From: Clostridium gallinarum
Lineage (GTDB): Bacteria; Bacillota; Clostridia; Clostridiales; Clostridiaceae
Assembly: GCF_014836325.1 (NCBI RefSeq)
Contig: NZ_JACSQZ010000037.1
Coordinates: 1-34,611 of the forward strand
Reading direction: 5' to 3'
DNA length: 34,611 nt
Within the stretch, counting starts at the first letter, position 1, and each line of letters starts with the position of its first letter. The position numbers and the translations under genes are program-made. This document shows, one piece after another, positions 18,655 through 26,977 of this stretch. The notes beneath the pieces were generated by a model. The model made no database searches. It was not told where the DNA came from and worked only from the letters and a program-made list of their open reading frames with translations.

Positions 18655-19704
18655 CTATAGTGCATACTTTATAAATTTATCAAATATATATTCGCTATCC
18701 TTTGGTCCTGCTGCAGCTTCTGGGTGGAACTGAACTGAGAATATTGGAAGAGTTGTATGCTTCATTCCTTCTATAGTTCCATCATTTATATTTACATGTG
18801 TTGCTACAACATTTTCTGGTAATGTTTCAACTACATATCCATGATTTTGTGATGTAATATGAACTTTATTTTCTTCTAAGTCTTTAACTGGATGATTGCA
18901 TCCTCTATGACCAAATTTTAATTTAGTAGTTTTTCCACCTAAAGTTAATGCTAAAAGTTGATGTCCTAAACATATACCTACTAAAGGTTTTTTACCTACT
19001 AATTTCTTTATATTTTCAATTACATCTCCTAAATCTTCTGGATCTCCAGGTCCATTTGATAAAAATACTAAGTCTGGATTTACTTCTAGAATTTCTTCTG
19101 AAGTTGCACTCATTGGGAATACGGTTAATTTACAACCTCTATTTTTAAAGTTTCTGATTATATTTTCCTTTATTCCAAAGTCAATTATTGCTACGTGCTT
19201 ACCTTCACCATCTATTGTGTATTTTTCTTTCGTGCTTACTATACTAACTGCTTCTTTATTAGAAAAGCTTTCTATTCTTTCCTTTACATCATCTAAAGTA
19301 ATATCTTCTAAAGAAATCATCCCCTTCATAGTTCCATGATTTCTTAATACCTTAGTTAATGCTCTTGTATCTATTCCCTCTAAACCTATAATTTTATTTT
19401 GCTTTAAATAACTTTCAAGGTCCATTTCACATCTAAAGTTATTTGGGAAATTACATTTTTCTCTTACTATAAATCCCTTAACCTTTGGTGATTTTGATTC
19501 CATATCCTCTAAGTTTATTCCATAGTTCCCTATAAGAGGATAAGTCATAGTAACTATTTGTCCATAATAAGATGGATCTGTTAAAATCTCTTGATAGCCT
19601 GTCATTCCTGTAGTAAATACAACTTCTCCGATACTATCTTTTAAGTATCCAAAAGCTTTTCCTTCAAAAATCATGCCGTTCTCTAATATTAGCTTTGCTT
19701 TCAT
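18655..19704 (-). CDS. carA: Carbamoyl phosphate synthase small (glutaminase) subunit
   Basis: Hydrolyses glutamine and passes ammonia to CarB. The N-terminal CarA domain (1-160, GEVVFTTGMTGYQEILTDPSY) is followed by a class I glutamine amidotransferase domain with catalytic Cys245 in GICLGHQ, His327 and Glu329 in QFHPE. 349 residues is typical. The ATG is preceded by TAGGAGGG. Its leader is a PyrR-type attenuator, so this enzyme pair belongs to pyrimidine synthesis and should be repressed by uridine nucleotides; no other pyr gene is in the window. Confidence 0.97.
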   Translation of the reverse strand: MKAKLILENGMIFEGKAFGYLKDSIGEVVFTTGMTGYQEILTDPSYYGQIVTMTYPLIGNYGINLEDMESKSPKVKGFIVREKCNFPNNFRCEMDLESYLKQNKIIGLEGIDTRALTKVLRNHGTMKGMISLEDITLDDVKERIESFSNKEAVSIVSTKEKYTIDGEGKHVAIIDFGIKENIIRNFKNRGCKLTVFPMSATSEEILEVNPDLVFLSNGPGDPEDLGDVIENIKKLVGKKPLVGICLGHQLLALTLGGKTTKLKFGHRGCNHPVKDLEENKVHITSQNHGYVVETLPENVVATHVNINDGTIEGMKHTTLPIFSVQFHPEAAAGPKDSEYIFDKFIKYAL

Positions 19705-19769
19705 ATTTAGCCCTCCTAAAATTTCTAAAAATTTATTGCTAAAAATACACTTCGTAAAAGCTTGTCTTT

Positions 19770-19828
19770 ATAAAACAAAAAGGACACTAAGGAGACAACG
19801 AAACTACGATTCTCTCCCTACTATCCTT
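19770..19828 (-). terminator. Attenuator terminator of the carAB leader
   Basis: On the minus strand AAGGATAGTAGGGAGA (complement of 19813-19828) pairs over 16 positions with the complement of 19780-19795, with two G-U pairs and one mismatch, and is followed by a U run (19770-19779). A competing antiterminator stem covers 19825-19856 and shares four bases with the terminator. Confidence 0.85.
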
Positions 19829-19922
19829 CTATATTTAATATCAGTATTAGAAAAGGTCCTTACTGACATAGCTATACAATTATTTTGCGAATATAAATAT
19901 AACATAATTATATACTCCCTTT

Positions 19923-19940
19923 CTGGCCTCACAGGACCAA
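19923..19940 (-). promoter_or_regulatory. PyrR-binding loop (anti-antiterminator) of carAB
   Basis: The minus strand reads TTGGTCCTGTGAGGCCAG, matching the PyrR-binding consensus UCC-N-G-N-GAGGY within a hairpin. The bases AGGACC on the plus strand at 19933-19938 are also complementary to GGTCCT at 19855-19860, giving the alternative antiterminator base pairing expected of pyr attenuators. UMP-bound PyrR would favour termination. Confidence 0.88.
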
Positions 19941-20002
19941 TTTAAAGTGTACTTTTTAACTTATTAATTATCTTTTTGATAATTTTTTATCCTTTTGATA
20001 AT

Positions 20003-20031
20003 ATTCTATATTTTATCCATTTATATGTCAA
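20003..20031 (-). promoter_or_regulatory. Promoter of carAB
   Basis: On the minus strand TTGACA (20026-20031) and TAGAAT (20003-20008) are separated by 17 bases. Transcription should start near 19996, giving a leader of about 290 bases. The two hexamers are the same as in the glutamine synthetase promoter. Nothing else was recognised from 20032 to 20380. Confidence 0.78.
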
Positions 20032-20381
20032 GAAGTTTTATATTAATAATTATACATATAAATGTAAATAAAATAACATTCTTCCCGTTATTTTTTTAAC
20101 ACCTTTTCTAGATATAATATTGCTTAAATATATGAATAGTAGCTAGGTATTAACTTAATATATATAAATGTTATGTATTATATTTGCTTATGTTTCCATG
20201 ATTATTTGAATAAATATTCTCAAATTGAAAATTTTAATACATTTATATATACTAATACTTTTTTAAATCTTCTTTTCTATTACTTAAGTCATTTAAATGG
20301 TTGCTTATAAGAATTGATAAAATTTCAACATTGATATATTATATAATTAATACATATTAGGTAATATTTTCATAAAGTCTA

Positions 20382-20410
20382 TTGATTTTTAAATTCTAAA
20401 TAGCTATAAT
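20382..20410 (+). promoter_or_regulatory. Promoter of natAB-like genes
   Basis: TTGATT (20382-20387) and TATAAT (20405-20410) have a 17-base spacer. A second TATAAT at 20415-20420 lacks a good -35 partner. Confidence 0.55.
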
Positions 20411-20465
20411 ATGGTATAATATAACTTTTAAAATAATATTTTTTACTGTTGTAGGAGGTAGAATA

Positions 20466-21197
20466 GTGCTTAAAATTAATAATGTTAGTAAAGAGTTTAA
20501 AAAAACAAAAGTTGTTGATAGCCTATCTTTTTCAGTTAACAAAGGTGAAATAGTTGGACTACTTGGTGAAAATGGTGCTGGTAAGACAACTACGCTAAGG
20601 ATGATTTCCACTATGCTTGAAATTTCTGAAGGGGATATTAAAGTCAATGATATTGATGTAAAATCTAATCCAGAAAAAGTAAGAAAAGAAATAGGAATTC
20701 TTTTTGGTGGTGATGTAGGTCTTTATGATAGGCTTACTGGTAGAGAAAACATAAGATATTTTGCAAACCTTTATGGAATGAGCAAAAAAGAAGCTGATGA
20801 TAGAATAGATGTACTAGCTAAAAGCTTTGAAATGGAAGATTATATTAACAAACCTGTTGGTAAATATTCGAGAGGTATGAAACAAAAAATTTCTATTGCC
20901 AGATCTATAGTTCATAATCCATCTGTTATGCTTTTTGATGAACCAACTACTGGTTTAGATGTTAGTGCTGCTAGAATAGTACAAGACTTCATACTTCAAT
21001 GCAAAGCTGAAAATAAGGTTATATTATTTTCAAGCCACTCAATGAAGGAAGTTGAAAAGCTATGTGATAGAGTTGTTATTATCAATAAAGGGAAACTTCT
21101 AGAAGATTGTACTCTACCTCAATTAAAAGAAAAATATAATAATATTGATTTAGAAGAAACTTTCTTAAAGCTTATAGGAGGACATACTAATGAGTAA
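20466..21197 (+). CDS. natA: ABC transporter ATP-binding protein, NatA-like
   Basis: ATPase of a two-gene ABC-2 exporter. Walker A GENGAGKT is at 34-41, signature YSRGMKQKISIAR follows about residue 134, and Walker B is VMLFDEPTTGLD. The signature replaces LSGGQ with YSRGMKQ, as in NatA-type sodium exporters. 243 residues is typical. Start is GTG with AGGAGGT 6 bases upstream. Overlaps the permease gene by 8 bases, so the two are translationally coupled. NatAB in Bacillus exports Na+ driven by ATP; substrate here is inferred only from similarity. Confidence 0.88.
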   Translation: MLKINNVSKEFKKTKVVDSLSFSVNKGEIVGLLGENGAGKTTTLRMISTMLEISEGDIKVNDIDVKSNPEKVRKEIGILFGGDVGLYDRLTGRENIRYFANLYGMSKKEADDRIDVLAKSFEMEDYINKPVGKYSRGMKQKISIARSIVHNPSVMLFDEPTTGLDVSAARIVQDFILQCKAENKVILFSSHSMKEVEKLCDRVVIINKGKLLEDCTLPQLKEKYNNIDLEETFLKLIGGHTNE

Positions 21198-22377
21198 TTT
21201 TTTAACAGTTTTAAAGAAGGAACTTTTAGACATTGTAAGAGATAAAAAAACATTAGTATTTACTTTAATACTACCAATTCTTATTTATCCTTTAATGTTT
21301 AAATTTATGTCATCATCAATGGAAAAAGCACAAACTGATGTTGAAAAAGAAATTAATATTTATATAGAAGGTGATACTTATTCTAACATGGCAAAAGTAA
21401 TCACTTCATTAGAAAACATTAATATTCCTGATGTAGATTCTCCTACTGACGCTTTAAAAAATGGAGATATTCAATTAATTATTAATATACCAGAAAACTT
21501 TGACGAAAGTATAGCTAGTGGTAAAAATGCTACTATTGATTTATTAATAGATGAAGAATCAAATAAGTCAATGATTGCAAGTAGTATGGTTAATGAAGTT
21601 TATGAAAACTATAAGAATACACTCGTAGAGCAAAGATTAACTGAAAGTGGACTAGATCCTTCAATATTAAAACCATTTGAAATTAATATTAAATCTGGCA
21701 TAAATACTGATAGCGAAAGTGTAAATACAATGGCTTCAATGCTCCTTACAATGATACCAACTCTTATAGTAATACTTATGGTTTCTTCAACTGTTGGTAT
21801 GGCTGCAGATCTTGGAGCTGGTGAAAAAGAAAGATTTACTTTTGAACCATTACTTTCAACTTCTGCTAAAAGATCTTCATTACTTTGGGGTAAAATCACA
21901 GCATTATGTACTATATCATTTATAGCTTTAATTGCAAACTTAGCTGCTATGGTATTCTCAATGCAAAGATTTATGACCTTTGGAGAAGGTGATATTCAAT
22001 TTACTCTACAACCATTAACTATATTAGGTATGTTAATAATTGGCTCATTAGTTTTAGTTACCTTATCAGCATTACAAATATCAGTAAGTATATATGCAAG
22101 ATCAACTAAAGAAGCTAACTCTTATTTGGCTGCAATTACAATGCCTACAATGATTTTATCCTTCTTACCATATATGATGGATGCAAAAGGTATAAATCCA
22201 GCTTTCTTCAATATACCTATAACAAATTCAATTTGTTTAATGAAAGAATTTACTGTTGGAATATTCGATATTAAACATATAGCTATAGTAGTTGGATGGC
22301 ATGTAGCTTATATCGTTGCTGCTATTATATTTGCTAAATTTATGTTCTCAAAAGAAGAAGTCATTTTTAGAAATTAA
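21190..22377 (+). CDS. natB: ABC-2 type permease, NatB-like
   Basis: Membrane subunit partnering the upstream ATPase. One membrane segment lies near the N-terminus (about 22-40), then an external domain of about 140 residues, then about five segments from residue 180 on (e.g. LLTMIPTLIVILMVSSTVGM, 263-285, 290-312, 320-335, 368-385). The conserved cytoplasmic motif AADLGAGEKERFTFEPLLSTSAKRSSLLWGK sits between segments two and three, as in NatB/YhaP proteins. Start ATG overlaps the end of natA, with TAGGAGG within natA. Confidence 0.88.
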   Translation: MSNFLTVLKKELLDIVRDKKTLVFTLILPILIYPLMFKFMSSSMEKAQTDVEKEINIYIEGDTYSNMAKVITSLENINIPDVDSPTDALKNGDIQLIINIPENFDESIASGKNATIDLLIDEESNKSMIASSMVNEVYENYKNTLVEQRLTESGLDPSILKPFEINIKSGINTDSESVNTMASMLLTMIPTLIVILMVSSTVGMAADLGAGEKERFTFEPLLSTSAKRSSLLWGKITALCTISFIALIANLAAMVFSMQRFMTFGEGDIQFTLQPLTILGMLIIGSLVLVTLSALQISVSIYARSTKEANSYLAAITMPTMILSFLPYMMDAKGINPAFFNIPITNSICLMKEFTVGIFDIKHIAIVVGWHVAYIVAAIIFAKFMFSKEEVIFRN

Positions 22378-22441
22378 TATATTCAATTTCATATTGATTA
22401 AATATTATTTATACTATAATTAAATAAATATTGTAATTAAT

Positions 22442-22546
22442 ATGGAAGATGGTGCTTACTTTATAAAAGATATCTTTAAAGGTGAAGATACTTATATAAG
22501 TTCATTCTTCCCTGAATTAAAAATAAACTTAAAAGATATATTTTAA
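22442..22546 (+). pseudogene. Short C-terminal gene remnant, possibly Uma2-family endonuclease
   Basis: An open stretch encodes 34 residues ending in a pattern (DIFKGEDTYISSFFPELKINLKDIF) that resembles the C-terminus of Uma2-family (PD-(D/E)XK-type) proteins. There is no ribosome site and no upstream body of the gene. It reads as the tail of a deleted gene. The family assignment rests on a short stretch and is tentative. Confidence 0.4.
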
Positions 22547-22564
22547 TATTTATAAAATTATTAA

Positions 22565-22600
22565 AAACAAGGAATTCAACTTAATCTGAATTCCTTGTTT
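22565..22600. terminator. Bidirectional terminator
   Basis: A 14-bp perfect stem (22565-22578 with 22587-22600) lies between the plus-strand natB region and the convergent minus-strand small gene. T runs occur on both strands. Confidence 0.85.
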
Positions 22601-22663
22601 TATTTTCAATTATTTAACTTATCATTCTTTGATTTCTAAAATCCGAAGAAGTTTTTTCACTAA

Positions 22664-22948
22664 CTATACATTATTCATATTAGAAATTTTATTATCAAAA
22701 TTTCTAATATCTGGCCAAGTGTGATAATTAGCTCCCTCTTTAGAATGATATTCTATAAAATCATCTATACTTATTTCATATACTTGAAATTCATCTAATT
22801 CTATTTTAATAATATTATCTTCTAATATATCTAAAGAAGTTATTTCTCCAGTTGCTATAGATTCACTTCCATAATAAAAAGTAATACCATTATCAATTAA
22901 TGTCTCATATAACTCTAAAATTTCTTCCTTTAAATTTTCCTCTAGCAT
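22664..22948 (-). CDS. Small acidic protein of unknown function
   Basis: 94 residues, acidic, without membrane segments; I do not recognise a family. The sequence reads as an N-terminal helix (ENLKEEILELYETLIDNG), then short strands (ITFYYGS, IIKIELDEFQVYEISIDDF). The ATG at 22946-22948 is 9 bases from AAAGGA; a GTG two codons upstream is possible. It begins 6 bases after the SDR stop, so it is the second gene of that transcript. Ends at the shared hairpin. Confidence 0.62.
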   Translation of the reverse strand: MLEENLKEEILELYETLIDNGITFYYGSESIATGEITSLDILEDNIIKIELDEFQVYEISIDDFIEYHSKEGANYHTWPDIRNFDNKISNMNNV

Positions 22949-22954
22949 TTTCAC

Positions 22955-23740
22955 CTATCCTTTGTTCATAAATAATATTATCTTTCTTGATAAAGCTCTA
23001 GGTATTAATTTATTTAATAATATAATCAACTTATTCTTAAACCCTGGAATTATTATTAGCTTACCCTTTTTAAAATCTTTATAAGCAATTTCAGCTACTT
23101 CTTTAGGTGTCATTAATGCCTTCTTAGCAGCTTCATTCTTTTTTATACCTGATTTTTCTTGAAAACTAGTTTTCACAGGTCCAGGGCATAAACAACTTAC
23201 TTTAATTTCACTTCCCTTTAATTCTTCATATAGAGCTTCAGTAAAATTAAGCACATAAGATTTTGAAGCATAATATGTAGCCATTTTAGGTCCAGCACAA
23301 AAAGCTGCTGTAGAAGCTACATTCATTATTCCACCCTCTCCATGACTTATCATAGTAGGTAAAAACATTTTTGTTAATTCTGTTAAAGCTCTAATATTTA
23401 CATCTATTAGCTTAAGTTCCTTTTCAATTTCTATTTCACTTAAATATCCAAAAGAACCTATACCAGCATTATTAATTAAAATATCCACAGACAGATTTTT
23501 TTTATTCACAAAATCTAATACTTTTTCACAAGAGTTATCCTCAGATAGATCTAAAGGTAGAATATAAACTTTAATATTATATAAATCTAACTCTTCTTTA
23601 ACTTCTGACAATCTCTCTTCATCTCTTGCAACTAAAATTAAATTATTACCCTCTTTTGCATAAAGCTTGGCTAATTCATATCCTATACCAGTAGTAGCTC
23701 CAGTTATTAGTACACAGCTCCTACCATACGGTTTCCCCAT
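22955..23740 (-). CDS. Short-chain dehydrogenase/reductase (SDR) family protein
   Basis: NAD(P)-dependent oxidoreductase with unknown substrate. Classical SDR features: cofactor motif TGATTGIG (13-20), NNAG (90-93), and catalytic Ser143, Tyr156 and Lys160 (YYASK). The acidic/basic pattern after the second strand (VARDEER) suggests NADP(H). The C-terminal part (about 225-261) is hydrophobic and basic, as in YqjQ/DltE-like SDRs, and may contact the membrane. 261 residues. The ATG has a GGAGG site. First gene of a two-gene transcript. Confidence 0.88.
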   Translation of the reverse strand: MGKPYGRSCVLITGATTGIGYELAKLYAKEGNNLILVARDEERLSEVKEELDLYNIKVYILPLDLSEDNSCEKVLDFVNKKNLSVDILINNAGIGSFGYLSEIEIEKELKLIDVNIRALTELTKMFLPTMISHGEGGIMNVASTAAFCAGPKMATYYASKSYVLNFTEALYEELKGSEIKVSCLCPGPVKTSFQEKSGIKKNEAAKKALMTPKEVAEIAYKDFKKGKLIIIPGFKNKLIILLNKLIPRALSRKIILFMNKG

Positions 23741-23836
23741 AAAAAATCCTCCATTATATATTTAGATATTAAACTTTAATTTCTAATATATCATATTACC
23801 TCTAAAATATAAATATTATTGCAACTTCAAAAATAA

Positions 23837-23878
23837 AAAAGATGAAGTATCTTTTTTATATAAGATACTTCACCTTTT
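23837..23878 (-). terminator. Terminator of the purine permease gene
   Basis: A 17-bp stem (23837-23853 with 23862-23878) with one position that is a G-U pair only in the minus-strand RNA. It follows the permease stop by about 30 bases. Confidence 0.8.
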
Positions 23879-23909
23879 AAATTTAATTATTATTTATCCC
23901 CTATCATAG

Positions 23910-25301
23910 CTACAATGCTGAAATTATAAAGTTCAGTAAGAATAATCCACTTACTATATACATTATTGGATGAACTTCTTTAGCTTCTTTCTTAACAACT
24001 TTAGCTATACAGTATGCTATAAATCCAGCTGCCACACCATTTGAAATACTTCCAGTGAAAGGCATAAATGTTACTACAAAGAAAGCTGGCATAGCTACTT
24101 CAAAATCGCTCCAATCAATATTCTTAAATGATTCCATCATTAAGATACCAACTACTATTAATGCTGGTGCAGTAGCTGCTGATGGTACCATTCCCATTAT
24201 TGGTGCAAAGAATAATGATATTAAGAATAATCCTGCTACTGTAACAGAAGTAAGACCTGTTCTTCCACCTTGTCCGATTCCCGCTGCACTTTCAACATAT
24301 GTTGTTGTGTTACTTGTACCTAAAAGAGCTCCAATTGAAGTTGCAGTTGCATCCGCAAATAACGCTCTTTCTAATTTTGATGAGAAATTATTTTCGCTTT
24401 CAAATAACTTTTCATCATTATCATCAAATATTCCTGCTTTTCTTCCTGTTCCTAAGAACGTACCAATAGTATCAAAGGTATCAGATAATGAAAATGCGAA
24501 AACTGTAGTAAATACTAAGAAAATCTTAGTTGGATCACTAAATAACCCTGCAAAATCTAATTTAAAAAATGTAGGTGCTATGCTTGGAATTCCAAAGCTT
24601 ATTTGTGAAAAATCTGGAACTTGAGTTACTCCCATAAAAATTCCTATTACCGTAGTTAAAAGAATTCCTAATAAAATTGCGCCTTTAAAATTTATTAACA
24701 TTAGTACAATAGTTATCACTAACCCAATCAAAGCTAATAATGCTGTTTTGTCTGTAAAATCTGTCATTGCTAAATTTACACTATTAAATACTGTCGAACC
24801 ATCAGCTGAAGAAATTTGATTAGCTACTTCACCTGTAAAAGTAATAAAATGAGCTTGTTTAATACCTACTAAAGCTATAAATAATCCTATACCACCTGAT
24901 ATTGCATATTGAAGTGACATTGGAATAGCTTGTATAATCATTTTTCTTATTTTAGTAGTAGTAATAATTATGTTAATAATTCCGCAAATAAATACCATTG
25001 CTAAAGCTTGTTGCCAAGTAAAGCCAAGTCCAAATACTACTGTAAATGTGAAAAATGCATTTAATCCCATTCCAGGCGCCTGAGCAAATGGTACATTAGC
25101 TACTAAGCCCATTACTAATGTTCCTATTACTGAAGCAATTATAGTTGCAACAAAAACTGCATTTTTGTCCATGCCCGCTGCTGATAAAATAGAAGGATTT
25201 ACGAATAAAATATATGCCATAGTAAGAAATGTAGTTAATCCTGCCATTAATTCTGTCTTAACGTCTGTTCCATTTTCTCTAAGCTTAAAAAACTTTTCCA
25301 T
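23910..25301 (-). CDS. Purine permease, NCS2/AzgA family (guanine/hypoxanthine or adenine)
   Basis: Inner-membrane symporter for nucleobase uptake. The N-terminus (MEKFFKLRENGTDVKTELMAGLTTFLTMAYILFVNPSILS) and FAQAPGMGLNAFFTFTVV (about 72-89) are hallmarks of the AzgA branch (PbuG/PbuO and AdeP-type). About twelve membrane segments cover 463 residues. The central LSDTFDTIGTFLGTGRKAG and TTTYVESAAGIGQGGRTGLTSV motifs are typical of substrate-binding helices. Which purine is carried cannot be told from sequence. ATG with AAGAGG site. No purine riboswitch core was found upstream. Monocistronic. Confidence 0.92.
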   Translation of the reverse strand: MEKFFKLRENGTDVKTELMAGLTTFLTMAYILFVNPSILSAAGMDKNAVFVATIIASVIGTLVMGLVANVPFAQAPGMGLNAFFTFTVVFGLGFTWQQALAMVFICGIINIIITTTKIRKMIIQAIPMSLQYAISGGIGLFIALVGIKQAHFITFTGEVANQISSADGSTVFNSVNLAMTDFTDKTALLALIGLVITIVLMLINFKGAILLGILLTTVIGIFMGVTQVPDFSQISFGIPSIAPTFFKLDFAGLFSDPTKIFLVFTTVFAFSLSDTFDTIGTFLGTGRKAGIFDDNDEKLFESENNFSSKLERALFADATATSIGALLGTSNTTTYVESAAGIGQGGRTGLTSVTVAGLFLISLFFAPIMGMVPSAATAPALIVVGILMMESFKNIDWSDFEVAMPAFFVVTFMPFTGSISNGVAAGFIAYCIAKVVKKEAKEVHPIMYIVSGLFLLNFIISAL

Positions 25302-25320
25302 AAATTTACCTCTTTCATAA

Positions 25321-25368
25321 AATCGAATATTATATTATCATATTATCATTTCATTCGTATTTAATCAA
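25321..25368 (-). promoter_or_regulatory. Promoter of the purine permease with inverted CGAAT cores
   Basis: On the minus strand TTGATT (25363-25368) and TAATAT (25340-25345) have a 17-base spacer. CGAAT cores occur in opposite orientation at 25324-25328 and 25353-25357, one inside the spacer and one downstream. They could bind a purine repressor, but the match to known PurR boxes is partial. Confidence 0.38.
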
Positions 25369-25487
25369 TATGTTTTTTACACTTTTTTAAATATTTTATG
25401 CGTATTCTGTTTTAAATTCTATTTTCTTTATATTTATTTTATATAATTTAGATCTAACAATACAAAACACGAACATTAATATTCTAT

Positions 25488-25958
25488 TTATATTATACTA
25501 AGCCTCATTTTAACATGAGGTATGCCAGCTTCCTTATATTCCTCTGAAATTTCTTTAAAACCTACATCTTTATATAAATCTTTAATATAACTTTGTGCTG
25601 ATAAAGTTATTTCATTTACTCCATATTCTCTTTGAATTACTTTAATAGCTTTTATCATCATTTCTCTGGCTAATCCTTTACCCCTATACTCCTTTAATAC
25701 TAATACTCTTCCTATAGATGCTTCATTATAGGATAATCCTGGTGGAAGTAATCTGCAATATCCTATAACTTTATCACTATTGTTGTTATCTAAAGCAAAT
25801 AAATGAATACATTCTTTATCTTTATCATCAAAATCATTTTCACAAGTTATTTCTTGCTCACATGCAAAAACTTCATATCTTGCTTTAACTATTTCATAAA
25901 GTTCTGTTATGTTAAGCTCATTAAAATACTTATTTTTAAATTCATATTTTTTCTTCAT
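25488..25958 (-). CDS. GNAT-family acetyltransferase, ElaA-like
   Basis: Probable N-acetyltransferase using acetyl-CoA; the acceptor is unknown. The N-terminus resembles ElaA: ELYEIVKARYEVFACEQEITCENDFDDKD followed by HLFAL. The acetyl-CoA loop is VLVLKEYRGKGLAREMM (about 107-123), with R/Q-x-x-G-x-G/A pattern RGKGLA. 156 residues, soluble. ATG with AAAGGAGA site. Single gene, divergent from the second ABC exporter. The gap 25959-26216 holds only a promoter. Confidence 0.85.
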   Translation of the reverse strand: MKKKYEFKNKYFNELNITELYEIVKARYEVFACEQEITCENDFDDKDKECIHLFALDNNNSDKVIGYCRLLPPGLSYNEASIGRVLVLKEYRGKGLAREMMIKAIKVIQREYGVNEITLSAQSYIKDLYKDVGFKEISEEYKEAGIPHVKMRLSII

Positions 25959-26143
25959 ATAATTCTCCTTTATAAATCACATTTTTTAATTATTATCATT
26001 ATAATATTATTGTTTTACTTTTTCTATAAATATCCTTTTTTCTAATAATATGCATTATATTTTCATTTTTAAGGAAAACTTATTAATATAAAGATATTCT
26101 ATCCCCATTAACTTATTTAACCATTTTTTAGAATATATAAAAT

Positions 26144-26172
26144 TTGTACCAAGTTTATAGTAGTATTACTAT
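26144..26172 (+). promoter_or_regulatory. Promoter with overlapping palindrome for the second ABC exporter
   Basis: TTGTAC (26144-26149) and TACTAT (26167-26172) have a 17-base spacer. The perfect palindrome TAGTATTACTA (26161-26171) overlaps the -10 and could be an operator; no regulator gene is adjacent. Confidence 0.45.
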
Positions 26173-26216
26173 TAGTATAAGTTTAAATGAACATAGTTCA
26201 AATAGGAGGAATTATA

Positions 26217-26963
26217 ATGATAATAGAAATAAAAGATCTCGTAAAAAATTACAAAGATTTTAAAGCTGTAGATATAAAAGATTTAAAAATACAAGAAGGA
26301 GAAAGCTTTGGCTTCCTTGGTCCAAATGGTGCAGGTAAAACAACTACTATAAGTATTTTAAGTGGACTTTATTCTAAGTATTCTGGTGAAGTTAAGATAT
26401 TTGGTAAAAATATAAAATCTGATCCTATGTTTATTAAGCAAAATTTAGGGGTAGTTCCTCAAGATTTAGCATTGATAGATGATTTAACAGCAGAAGAAAA
26501 TGTTAAATTCTTTGGTGAATTATACGGATTAAGAGGAAAAAAGCTTAAAGAAGCTGTTAAAGAAACATTAGAATTTGTTGGCTTATGGGATAGAAGAAAA
26601 GACTTTCCACCTAAATTTTCTGGTGGAATGAAAAGAAGATTAAATATAGCTTGTGCTATTGTTCATAAGCCTAAGCTAATAATTTTTGATGAACCAACAG
26701 TTGGTATTGACCCTCAATCAAGAAATAATATTTTAGAAACTATAAAGAAACTTAATGAACAAGGCTCTACTGTAATTTATACATCTCACTATATGGAAGA
26801 AGTTGATGCTCTTTGTTCTGACATTTGTATAGTAGACCATGGTCAAATAATTGCAAGAGGTACTAATGAAGAACTTAAGGCTTTAGTTAAACATGAAGAT
26901 GGAAGTACAGCTTCTTTAGAAGAAGTTTTCCTTCACCTTACTGGCAGAAGCCTTAGAGATTAA
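26217..26963 (+). CDS. ABC transporter ATP-binding protein
   Basis: ATPase of a three-gene ABC-2 exporter. Walker A GPNGAGKTT lies near residue 37, signature FSGGMKRRLNIA follows at about 134, Walker B is LIIFDEPTVGIDPQS, and the switch His is in YTSHYMEEVD. 248 residues. The start is the ATG at 26217, 6 bases after AGGAGGA; an upstream ATG at 26187 would place the ribosome site inside the gene. Two permease genes follow at 14-bp and overlapping distances. ATPase plus two permeases matches the layout of LnrLMN (YfiLMN), a drug exporter of Bacillus; substrate is unknown here. Confidence 0.9.
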   Translation: MIIEIKDLVKNYKDFKAVDIKDLKIQEGESFGFLGPNGAGKTTTISILSGLYSKYSGEVKIFGKNIKSDPMFIKQNLGVVPQDLALIDDLTAEENVKFFGELYGLRGKKLKEAVKETLEFVGLWDRRKDFPPKFSGGMKRRLNIACAIVHKPKLIIFDEPTVGIDPQSRNNILETIKKLNEQGSTVIYTSHYMEEVDALCSDICIVDHGQIIARGTNEELKALVKHEDGSTASLEEVFLHLTGRSLRD

Positions 26964-26977
26964 GGAGGAAATATCTT

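Noticed and set aside
20041..20380. Possible small gene in the gap before the natAB genes
   Set aside because: AT-rich, no open frame with a ribosome site; only a weak AATAAC/GTTATT inverted repeat.
24055..24624. Long plus-strand open frame (189 codons) opposite the purine permease
   Set aside because: Antisense to a clear NCS2/AzgA gene; its composition mirrors the membrane-segment codons and no ribosome site or family motif is seen.
25302..25487. Purine riboswitch upstream of the purine permease
   Set aside because: The conserved core and P1-P3 pairing of purine riboswitches are not present; only a promoter-like region with CGAAT cores is visible.
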